This document shows, piece after piece, positions 1-5,547 of a DNA stretch of 9,535 nt. The notes below the pieces were generated by a model that was given only the letters and a program-made list of their open reading frames with translations, searched no databases and was not told the origin of the DNA. The stretch's first letter is position 1. The number at the start of each line of letters is the position of its first letter. The position numbers and the translations under genes were made by a program. Source of the DNA: Candidatus Woesearchaeota archaeon (lineage in GTDB: Archaea > Nanobdellota > Nanobdellia > SCGC-AAA011-G17 > UBA489); contig JAUXTV010000166.1 of assembly GCA_030679025.1 (NCBI GenBank), forward strand, positions 1 through 9,535, given 5' to 3'.

Positions 1-201
1 GCTCTAGATCTTTGGTTAGGAACTTGGATAATGATGGATATATGGAGATTAGGTGCTAACATTATCAGTCTCGGCATAGTCTATGTAGGTTTGCTTTATA
101 TTGCGAAGTGTTTTAATGAAGAAGATAAAGAAATTATAAGAGCAATAGTAGCAAAAGTAATAAGGAAAAAAGAAATTAAGACTTCTGAACAAATTCCTTA
201 A
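1..201 (+). CDS. C-terminal end of a probable polysaccharide/oligosaccharide flippase (partial)
   Basis: Frame 1 is open from the window edge to a TAA at 199-201, giving 66 residues of a longer protein whose start lies outside. A hydrophobic segment (about residues 18-35, NIISLGIVYVGLLYIA) looks like a last transmembrane helix. It is followed by an acidic-then-basic cytoplasmic tail (FNEEDKEIIRAIV, then VIRKKEIK). A final helix followed by an EEDxEIIR-type tail is typical of archaeal Wzx/MATE-fold polysaccharide flippases, which move lipid-linked glycans across the membrane, and the sugar-biosynthesis neighbours fit that. The family call rests on this short tail and on context, so another multi-pass membrane protein is possible. 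Its last 26 bp overlap the 3' end of the convergent aminotransferase gene. Confidence 0.55.
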   Translation, partial: ALDLWLGTWIMMDIWRLGANIISLGIVYVGLLYIAKCFNEEDKEIIRAIVAKVIRKKEIKTSEQIP

Positions 202-1273
202 CAGCATCAGCAACATAGCGTATTTCTTCTGCAGTAATTTCAGGAAACATAGGTAAAGAAAGAATACGTTTCGCTAAGCGCTCAGTAACTGGAAAACTAC
301 CTTCTTTATGGCCTAAAGAGGCATAAACTGGTTGCAAATAAATAGGAATAGGATAATGAATAACTGTAGAGATGCCTTTGTCTGCTAAATATTTTTGTAA
401 TCCGTCACGATCATCTACCTGAATCATATACAAATGATAAACGTGTGTGGCATAAGACATTTCTGTCGGTGTAGTAACCACATCTTTCAATAATTGATTA
501 TACAATTGTGCTGCTTTTCTTCGTTGTTCATTCCACTGCGCTAGATGAGGGAGTTTTTCTTGGAGAACAACTGCTTGAATGGTATCCAGTCTGCTTTTAT
601 TACCTCTGATTTCATGATTGTATTTAATTTTTGATCCATCATTGCGCAAGAGAAGAGCTTGTTGTGCAACCCGTTCATTGTCAGTAACTAAAGCACCCCC
701 ATCACCAAAAGAGCCTAAATTTTTTCCAGGATAAAAGCTAAATGCTCCAGTCTCTCCAACCGGAACTCTCTTGCCTTTGTATGCTGCGCCATGAGCTTGG
801 CAGCAGTCTTCAACAACAATGAGGTTGTGTTTTTTTGCTAATGCATAGATAGGATCTAAGTCTGCAGATTGTCCGCATAAATGTACAGGAATAATTGCTT
901 TTGTTTTCTTGGTAATCGCTTGTTCTAATTTAGTCACATCAATGTTAAAACTTTTTGCATCTACATCAACAAAAACAGGAGTAGCTCCAACTTTAGAAAT
1001 GATCATCGCGCTAGAAAAATAACTATTAGGAGCAGTAATAACTTCACCATCTTGAATGCCGTAGGCGCGTAAAGCAAATTCTAGAGCATCAGTACCTGAA
1101 TTCAAAGCTACACAATATTTTTTGTTGCAAAATCGAGCAAAGGCCTGTTCAAATTCTTCTACAGCTTTTCCTTGGATAAAATCTGCTCGTTCTAAAACTC
1201 CAGTAATAGCTTTAAGCAAACCAGGATACAAGTTTTTTATCTGACGCTGCAGATCTACAAAGTTGACTTTCAT
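176..1273 (-). CDS. DegT/DnrJ/EryC1/StrS-family sugar aminotransferase (FdtB/QdtB-like)
   Basis: PLP-dependent aminotransferase that would convert a keto-sugar nucleotide into an amino sugar in the cytoplasm. The 365-residue length is normal for the family. Visible landmarks are the N-terminal FVDLQRQ, the phosphate-binding SGTDAL (59-64), the PVHLCGQ strand (129-135), the PLP-ring Asp in VVED (D156) with Q159, and the Schiff-base lysine K184 in FYPGKNLGSFGDGG. RNDGS and RLDTIQA follow as expected. Residues around the active site resemble the 3-keto-sugar transaminases FdtB/QdtB, which work after a cupin 3,4-ketoisomerase; a cupin gene lies immediately upstream. The ATG at 1273 has a GGAG Shine-Dalgarno 7 nt upstream that overlaps the stop of the preceding cupin. 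The substrate and the carbon aminated are inferred from context only; the fold and reaction class are secure. Confidence 0.93.
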   Translation of the reverse strand: MKVNFVDLQRQIKNLYPGLLKAITGVLERADFIQGKAVEEFEQAFARFCNKKYCVALNSGTDALEFALRAYGIQDGEVITAPNSYFSSAMIISKVGATPVFVDVDAKSFNIDVTKLEQAITKKTKAIIPVHLCGQSADLDPIYALAKKHNLIVVEDCCQAHGAAYKGKRVPVGETGAFSFYPGKNLGSFGDGGALVTDNERVAQQALLLRNDGSKIKYNHEIRGNKSRLDTIQAVVLQEKLPHLAQWNEQRRKAAQLYNQLLKDVVTTPTEMSYATHVYHLYMIQVDDRDGLQKYLADKGISTVIHYPIPIYLQPVYASLGHKEGSFPVTERLAKRILSLPMFPEITAEEIRYVADAVKEFVQKS

Positions 1274-1280
1274 AATTAAG

Positions 1281-1288
1281 CTCCATTA
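1281..1288 (-). promoter_or_regulatory. Stop-overlapping Shine-Dalgarno for the aminotransferase
   Basis: The minus strand reads TAATGGAG: the TAA is the stop of cupin A and the GGAG (1281-1284) sits 7 nt before the aminotransferase ATG at 1273. The ATG inside this octamer (begins at 1286) is out of frame with the aminotransferase, so the downstream ATG is the start. The arrangement implies termination-reinitiation coupling of the two genes. The same octamer recurs at 4340-4347. Confidence 0.75.
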
Positions 1289-1774
1289 CTGAATTAGTTT
1301 AAAAGGTAAGGTATGAGGTTTATCACTTTTATAGTAATGATCATGATCACGAAGTCTAGGATTAAGATTCAAGGCAACAGTATTGGGTGCTAAAGCTTTC
1401 ATCGCATGTGCAATCATGGAAGGTGTAAAAACAATATCTCCAGCTTTGACAATAATTTTCTGGACTTCACCTGCAGCTTCTGGTTCTCCCTTCTTGTTAA
1501 GTTTTATTTTTTGAGAATAGCTTTCATAGCTGCCTGCTAAGCAATAAACAAATTGATTTAAGCCATCAGGATGATAATGATTAGCTCGTATATCTCCTTT
1601 ATTGAGAAAATTAAAAGAAGCAACTTCTACAAAAGTATCATCAGGAATATCTTTGGGAAGATCTGGTATTTTAAATCCTTGTGCTTCTGGTACATATCTC
1701 AAGAAATTAATGATTTGACCACGCTGGTCGCTATGCGCGGGAGGTACATGAATAACTATTTCATTTTGAGGCAT
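1286..1774 (-). CDS. Cupin A: WxcM/FdtA-like sugar-nucleotide isomerase-type cupin
   Basis: 162-residue single-domain cupin of the kind found in nucleotide-sugar clusters (WxcM-like, FdtA/QdtA 3,4-ketoisomerases and related epimerases). The N-terminal SDQRGQI motif (15-21) matches the D-x-RG opening of this group. Cupin motif 1 is NHYH (65-68) leading to a CLAGSYE strand, and motif 2 is GDIVFTPSMIAHAM with H123. The glutamate expected in motif 1 aligns with Q74, and there is a short insertion after the HxH pair, so metal binding or chemistry may differ from cupin B. I chose the ATG at 1774; a TTG four codons upstream is less likely because a BRE/TATA element places the inferred transcription start at the ATG itself, with no Shine-Dalgarno. 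It is coupled to the aminotransferase, its most plausible functional partner. Exact reaction unproven. Confidence 0.8.
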   Translation of the reverse strand: MPQNEIVIHVPPAHSDQRGQIINFLRYVPEAQGFKIPDLPKDIPDDTFVEVASFNFLNKGDIRANHYHPDGLNQFVYCLAGSYESYSQKIKLNKKGEPEAAGEVQKIIVKAGDIVFTPSMIAHAMKALAPNTVALNLNPRLRDHDHYYKSDKPHTLPFKLIQ

Positions 1775-1795
1775 AAAAAAGAGCAAGAAAAGAGG

Positions 1796-1810
1796 ATTAT
1801 AAATCTTTCT
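1796..1810 (-). promoter_or_regulatory. Internal archaeal promoter (BRE+TATA) for cupin A
   Basis: The minus strand reads AGAAAGATTTATAAT, a GAAA-type BRE joined to a TTTATAAT TATA box. Exactly 21 nt separate the box from the ATG at 1774, which places transcription start on or next to the start codon and predicts a leaderless mRNA. It lies in the gap after the Nudix-like gene, with its first bases (1796-1810) entirely in non-coding sequence, so it is not constrained by codons. It would drive cupin A and the aminotransferase separately from the upstream genes. Confidence 0.65.
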
Positions 1811-2680
1811 CTACTGTTTTTGTTCAACAAAGACGCCAGTTTGTAAAGTGCCGAATAAGATGCGACGTTCAAGACCATTAAGGCTGTTAATTGCTGCAAC
1901 AGTCTGTAAGAATTGTTTATGAGGCAAAGAAGATAAGAGAACAGCCGCTCCATCCGCAATTAAATCATCGCCAAGAGCAAACATATCAATGAGAGTTTGA
2001 GGAATATCTGATTGAGATACAGCAAGCATGCCTTGAAAATAAGCAGGATTTGCGCGTTGTTGTAAGTCACCAAACTCATAAGGAAGGTGGACACTAAAAT
2101 CAACCATGCCGCTACAATCAGGAGCAGATCCGCTATGGAGTGAGGTAAGTTGTAAATCTGTAAGATCTTCTTCGCCCACTTTAAGCTCGCGAGCAAATTT
2201 TTCTCTTAGCCATTTGACAAAGTTCAAAGTGCCATTAGGTTCTACATGTGCCAAGCCGGCAACTCCTGCATCATATTTGTCAGGAACATGAGTTGCATGA
2301 GAAGGTCGTTTATGAAGAAGCGTAGTGCCATCTAATAAATGTACAGCACAACCAACTGCAGAGACACGCATAGCAGGACTCATAGTTGCTAAAGGAGTTC
2401 CACGATCAGCAAGTCTGCTGGTAGTGACATAGGTTTGAAAATCAGTGCGATTAAAGTAAAGTTTTGGTAATGTAGATGTATCCAACAAAGATCCTAATCC
2501 ATTAGGTTGAGAAAAAACTTTGGGATGAGACTGTAAAACTGATCGCCATTCTTCGTGAATAAGTTGTCGATCTTGAGGAGTAAGAAGTACAGAAAGATTT
2601 GTAGGGAGTGCTATACCTTGTAAATAATCTGGAGCTAGAGGTTGTTCAGGTTTGAAAAGATATTGGATAGTTTGTTTCAT
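1811..2680 (-). CDS. Nudix-fold protein with degraded catalytic box (divergent NUDT22-like relative)
   Basis: 289 residues. An N-terminal region of about 100 residues (HEEWRSVL at 42-49, LYFNRTDFQTYVTTS at 74-88) precedes a Nudix-like core (MRVSAVGCAVHLLDG at 104-118, LLHKRPS, then DAGVAGLAHVEPNG). The helix that should carry the RExxEE residues reads EKFARELKV (160-168). Aligned with the Nudix consensus, only E165 survives of the three key glutamates; K161 and R164 occupy the other two positions. The layout, with an N-terminal W...TDF..Y region and then the core, parallels the intact Nudix protein at 5548-6408 and, as I recall it, the NUDT22 family, so I read it as a distant paralog. The start overlaps the stop of cupin B by 4 bp (ATGA), implying coupling. 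It may bind a nucleotide sugar without hydrolysing it, or use a different metal geometry. Nudix fold likely; function unknown. Confidence 0.65.
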   Translation of the reverse strand: MKQTIQYLFKPEQPLAPDYLQGIALPTNLSVLLTPQDRQLIHEEWRSVLQSHPKVFSQPNGLGSLLDTSTLPKLYFNRTDFQTYVTTSRLADRGTPLATMSPAMRVSAVGCAVHLLDGTTLLHKRPSHATHVPDKYDAGVAGLAHVEPNGTLNFVKWLREKFARELKVGEEDLTDLQLTSLHSGSAPDCSGMVDFSVHLPYEFGDLQQRANPAYFQGMLAVSQSDIPQTLIDMFALGDDLIADGAAVLLSSLPHKQFLQTVAAINSLNGLERRILFGTLQTGVFVEQKQ

Positions 2681-3087
2681 AGAAGTGTATAGGGAATAAC
2701 AGTTTTTGTAGTATCTCCAGTTTTTTGACCAGCAGAAAAAGCAACTGCTAAAGAAAAATCAAGATGACGCAAAGCATGAGCAAAATGAGGTGGAAAAACA
2801 ACAAGTTGTGCAGGTCGAATAATATGTTTTTCTGGTTTTGTAAGTTCACGTGTATTTTGAACTGTAAGTTCATAGCTTCCAGAAACTAAGAAAATTGCTT
2901 CAACAAAAGGATGATAATGGTTTCCCCTGACTGCATCTTTTTGAGAAGTATAGGCTGCTACATGAGCGATAGGAGTATCTCCAAAAAATCGAGCTAGAGA
3001 ATCAGGTGTAAAAAGATTAGAAATGTCTCCTCTAAAGTCTGAAAAAGCTACAGGAATAGTTTCAATTACAAGGGTGTCAAGAGTCAT
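2677..3087 (-). CDS. Cupin B: WxcM/FdtA-like sugar-nucleotide isomerase-type cupin
   Basis: 136 residues, a typical length for the FdtA/QdtA 3,4-ketoisomerases and related single-domain cupins that rearrange keto-deoxysugar nucleotides. It opens with FSDFRGDI (15-22), the D-x-RG motif shared with cupin A. Motif 1 is complete (RGNHYHPFVEAIFLVSG; H57, H59, E63), and motif 2 is VVFPPHFAHAL with H104. Unlike cupin A it keeps all four candidate metal or catalytic residues, so it is the better candidate for an active isomerase or epimerase. The start at 3087 has only a weak GAG-type site but sits 21 nt after a BRE/TATA element. Its stop is fused (ATGA) to the start of the degenerate Nudix gene, which suggests the two products are made together. 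The distinction between ketoisomerase and 3,5-epimerase cannot be made by eye. Confidence 0.83.
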   Translation of the reverse strand: MTLDTLVIETIPVAFSDFRGDISNLFTPDSLARFFGDTPIAHVAAYTSQKDAVRGNHYHPFVEAIFLVSGSYELTVQNTRELTKPEKHIIRPAQLVVFPPHFAHALRHLDFSLAVAFSAGQKTGDTTKTVIPYTLL

Positions 3088-3108
3088 AGTTTATTACTCA
3101 TTAGTGGT

Positions 3109-3123
3109 ATTATAAAACTTTCG
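3109..3123 (-). promoter_or_regulatory. Internal archaeal promoter (BRE+TATA) for cupin B
   Basis: The minus strand reads CGAAAGTTTTATAAT, which differs from the cupin A promoter at only two of 15 positions and has the identical 21-nt distance to its ATG (3087). It is embedded in the last codons and stop of the methyltransferase gene (Pro-Lys-Val-Leu-stop). That overlap could generate part of the motif by chance, but the match in sequence and spacing to the cupin A element argues for a real promoter giving a leaderless mRNA. Confidence 0.55.
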
Positions 3124-4330
3124 GTTCAGGCAAAGGAATCACAAATTGCACTCCTTGCTCCTTGTATTTGGCTAGTTTTTGCATAATCTCGGGAGCAAAG
3201 TTCCAAGCCAAAATAACAACAATATCAGGCTTTTTCTGATCTAACATATGAGAGCCGACAATAGGAATATGGCTTACAGGCATAAAACGTCCTTGTTTCA
3301 AGGGGTTATCATCGACTAAGTAAGAGAAAGTATCCTTCGTAGCTTTACAAAACGTCAAGAGAGTAGTCGCTTTCGCAGGTACACCATAACCAACAATAGT
3401 TTTTCCTTCCTTTTTAGCTTGAGCCAAGAATGTTAGTAATTTTTTTTGAGCATCATATACTCGTTCACCAAATTGTTGATAGGTTGTAAATCTCTCTACA
3501 CCTTTTTTCTTTTCTTCTGCTAAAAGCACAGGTACAGAAGCGTCAATTTTGTGTGGTCCACCTTGTTTTTGCGCGTAGACTCTGATAGAACCGCCATGAG
3601 TATTGACTTGTTCTACTTTAAAAACTTCCATGCCTTGGTGTTTGAAAAAATAAACTAAAGGTGTTAAAGTATAATAGGATAAATGTTCATGATAAACTGC
3701 ATCAAAAGTGAGTTGATCTATCATAGCAAAGAAATAAGCAGATTCTGTTACATAGACACCAGTATCTTTCAATAAGGTTTTAACATTCTTGACAACACTT
3801 TTGATATCATGAATATGTGCAAAAACATTATTTGCTGTAACAATATCAGCCTTGCCATATTTATTAATAATTTGTTCCGCTACTGTATGATCAAAGAAAG
3901 CATTAATGGTTTCAACTCCATCTTTATTTGCTAAAGCAGCCAGATTATCTGCAGGTTCTACACCAACAGTTGTAACTCCATGTTTCTGAAATCCTTTTAA
4001 CAATAATCCATCATTGCTGCCAATATCAACTGCCAAAGAATGTTTCCCTAACTTAAATTGTCTAGTAAGATCTTCAGCCATTTGTGTAAAATGAGTTCTA
4101 AAAGTTTGAGTGGTTGAAGTGACATACAAATAATTCTTAAACATGAGTTCTGGAGGAACAACATGAGTCAATTGTGCTAGTTTACAAGTGTCACAAAAAG
4201 CGACTGATAAAGGAAATACTGGTTGTTCTTCAGCTAAGTCTTCTTGGCTAGGAAGATTATTTGCTAAAGGACTCATGCCTAAGGAAAGAAAAGATTCGAG
4301 TTCTTCATTGCCACATATTCTGCATTCCAT
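3110..4330 (-). CDS. Three-domain SAM-dependent sugar C-methyltransferase (TcaB9/TylCIII-like)
   Basis: Transfers a methyl group from SAM to a carbon of a keto-sugar nucleotide, making a branched sugar. All three family domains are visible in the 406-residue protein. The first is an N-terminal zinc module with CxxC pairs C3/C6 and C46/C49. The second is a Rossmann methyltransferase core with SAM motif DIGSNDG (102-108) and the catalytic-region YHEHLSYY (213-220), HGGSIR after it. The third is a C-terminal domain with VGYGVPAKAT (313-322) and VDDNPLKQG (339-347). The Tyr-His-Glu-His run matches the TcaB9 active site, a C-3' methyltransferase of a 4-keto sugar. I start it at 4330: a GGAG sits 9 nt upstream, and the ATG at 4345 is part of the stop/Shine-Dalgarno overlap with the SDR gene. 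The 411-residue version is in frame and cannot be excluded. Substrate unknown. Confidence 0.9.
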   Translation of the reverse strand: MECRICGNEELESFLSLGMSPLANNLPSQEDLAEEQPVFPLSVAFCDTCKLAQLTHVVPPELMFKNYLYVTSTTQTFRTHFTQMAEDLTRQFKLGKHSLAVDIGSNDGLLLKGFQKHGVTTVGVEPADNLAALANKDGVETINAFFDHTVAEQIINKYGKADIVTANNVFAHIHDIKSVVKNVKTLLKDTGVYVTESAYFFAMIDQLTFDAVYHEHLSYYTLTPLVYFFKHQGMEVFKVEQVNTHGGSIRVYAQKQGGPHKIDASVPVLLAEEKKKGVERFTTYQQFGERVYDAQKKLLTFLAQAKKEGKTIVGYGVPAKATTLLTFCKATKDTFSYLVDDNPLKQGRFMPVSHIPIVGSHMLDQKKPDIVVILAWNFAPEIMQKLAKYKEQGVQFVIPLPEPKVL

Positions 4331-4339
4331 AGTTGTTAA

Positions 4340-4347
4340 CTCCATTA
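4340..4347 (-). promoter_or_regulatory. Stop-overlapping Shine-Dalgarno that sets the methyltransferase start
   Basis: The minus strand reads TAATGGAG. TAA stops the SDR gene, and GGAG (4340-4343) is 9 nt before the ATG at 4330. The same octamer at 1281-1288 serves the aminotransferase, where the embedded ATG is out of frame and cannot be the start. By analogy the embedded ATG here (4345) is probably also not the main start. Confidence 0.65.
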
Positions 4348-5424
4348 TTTAATATGAACTGAAAATTGAGAAATATCTTGGTCTTTAGCCCAGACAATGA
4401 ATCGTTTTAGTCCTGTAACAACATCAGTCTTAGGTTCATAGCCGACAAAAGTGCGAATCTTTCGTAAATCAGGGCTGCGTCTTTGAGGATCTGCTTTTTC
4501 ATAAGCATCATTAGGGCCAACAACATGAGAAATGTGAATCCCACTGCCAAACTGTTCTGAAATAATATTCGCTAAGCTCTCCATGGAAATTTCCTGTCCA
4601 TCTGATCCAATATTAAAAGGTTCTCCATTATATTGGGAAAGTAATACTTGGAAGATACCTGTAATCGCATCACTGATATAGCAAAAAGTTCTAGTATGTT
4701 GTCCACCACCATAAAGAGGAATTTTTTCTCCTTTCAAGGCTGCCAAGACAAAATTAGGAACAACTCTTCGGTCATCAAGTTTCATACCAGGTCCATAAAT
4801 ATTGAAAGGGCGAATAATTTTAACAGGAACTCTATGAATTTGATGATAGTTCACAGCATAAGTTTCACCGACACGTTTAGCTTCATCATAGCAAGCACGT
4901 GGACCTATGCAGGAAACATTGCCATGATAAGTTTCTGGAGTAGGAACAAATTTGTCATCAGGATCTCCATACACTTCACTTGAGCTGAAAAAGAGAATGC
5001 TTTTAACATGTTTTTGTTTTGCTAGTTCAAGCATATTTCTAGTGCCTAAAGTGCCAACATCTAAAGTTTCCAGAGGATATTTTTTATAGAAGACAGGAGA
5101 AGCAATGCTTGCTGCGTGAAAAATATAATCAAGATGCTCGTCAGTCTGGTAAGGTTGTGAAACATCATGATGAACAATAGAAAAATATTTGGGATCAACT
5201 GCTAATTCTTTAATGCCTGTAATAAAATTATCAAGAACTATAGTCTTGCAAGGTTTTTGAAAAATATGTTTATTCATATAATCAAGAACATAAATGATAT
5301 ATTTGCCAAGAAACCCAGCTCCTCCAGTAAGTAAAAGAGTAGTGCCGCTCAGTTGTGGAGCATATCTGCGAAGATCCTCAGCGATGTTTCGAATGTCTTC
5401 TTCTATAATAGGATGGTGTGTCAT
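4345..5424 (-). CDS. Extended SDR NAD-dependent sugar-nucleotide epimerase/dehydratase, UXS-like
   Basis: 359 residues, first gene of the minus-strand block. The NAD-binding motif is GGAGFLG (34-40), followed by FHAASIASP (102-110) and FFSSSEVYGDP (145-155). The catalytic pair is Y179-x3-K183 within GPRACYDEAKRV, then RPFNIYGPGM. GPRACYDExKRVxE, RVVPNF and the TRTFCYISD region are hallmarks of UDP-glucuronate decarboxylase/UDP-apiose-xylose synthase-like enzymes, and the 25-residue pre-Rossmann extension (IIEEDIRNIAEDL) is common in SDRs of bacterial glycan clusters. Such enzymes oxidise C4 of a UDP-sugar and then decarboxylate, dehydrate or epimerise it. The 4-keto intermediate is what a C-methyltransferase of the downstream type needs. 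No membrane anchor is seen. The family is firm; decarboxylase versus dehydratase versus epimerase cannot be settled here. Confidence 0.9.
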   Translation of the reverse strand: MTHHPIIEEDIRNIAEDLRRYAPQLSGTTLLLTGGAGFLGKYIIYVLDYMNKHIFQKPCKTIVLDNFITGIKELAVDPKYFSIVHHDVSQPYQTDEHLDYIFHAASIASPVFYKKYPLETLDVGTLGTRNMLELAKQKHVKSILFFSSSEVYGDPDDKFVPTPETYHGNVSCIGPRACYDEAKRVGETYAVNYHQIHRVPVKIIRPFNIYGPGMKLDDRRVVPNFVLAALKGEKIPLYGGGQHTRTFCYISDAITGIFQVLLSQYNGEPFNIGSDGQEISMESLANIISEQFGSGIHISHVVGPNDAYEKADPQRRSPDLRKIRTFVGYEPKTDVVTGLKRFIVWAKDQDISQFSVHIK

Positions 5425-5474
5425 GGTAAAAGCTGAAATAGGGAGCGTAACCCATGTTTGCTGTCGTTAAAACC

Positions 5475-5488
5475 TTTATAAAATTTTG
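5475..5488 (-). promoter_or_regulatory. Archaeal TATA promoter of the minus-strand sugar block
   Basis: The minus strand reads CAAAATTTTATAAA, an A-rich BRE-like hexamer with TATA TTTATAAA. Transcription would start around 5453-5455, leaving a leader of about 30 nt before the SDR ATG at 5424. No Shine-Dalgarno is evident in that leader. It lies within the 123-bp divergent region shared with the plus-strand Nudix gene. Confidence 0.6.
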
Positions 5489-5504
5489 CTTTTAAGGGGC
5501 AAAA
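5484..5504. repeat. Short inverted repeat between divergent promoters
   Basis: TTTTGC (5484-5489) and GCAAAA (5499-5504) form perfect 6-bp arms around a 9-nt spacer. The repeat abuts the minus-strand TATA box and lies 14 nt upstream of the plus-strand TATA. It could be an operator controlling both directions, but arms this short arise by chance in AT-rich DNA. Confidence 0.3.
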
Positions 5505-5512
5505 ATAGTGAA

Positions 5513-5526
5513 GAAACGCTTAAATA
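5513..5526 (+). promoter_or_regulatory. Archaeal promoter (BRE+TATA) of the NUDT22-like/HAD pair
   Basis: GAAACG (BRE) is joined to CTTAAATA (TATA), with 21 nt between the box and the ATG at 5548. That spacing puts transcription start at the start codon. No usable Shine-Dalgarno is present (AGG lies directly against the ATG), so a leaderless transcript is predicted. Confidence 0.7.
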
Positions 5527-5547
5527 CTCCTCTAAAGTAGTAAAAGG

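Noticed and set aside
1297..1304. TTTTAAAC on the minus strand as a TATA box for the aminotransferase
   Set aside because: It lacks the GAAA-type BRE seen at the other promoters, lies in the cupin A coding sequence, and the gene already has a coupled Shine-Dalgarno.
1775..1786. TTG start extending cupin A by four residues
   Set aside because: The promoter geometry puts the transcript 5' end at the ATG at 1774, and the added residues (LFF-rich) do not match the family.
1571..2291. Open frames on both strands across the cupin A/Nudix region (for example 1571-1846 +, 1756-1959 -, 1960-2196 -, 2106-2291 +)
   Set aside because: They lie over well-supported genes in other frames, have no recognisable domain or initiation signals, and show the composition expected of shadow frames.
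4648..4983. 111-codon plus-strand frame within the SDR gene
   Set aside because: It is antisense to the conserved SDR catalytic region and its sequence has no domain character.
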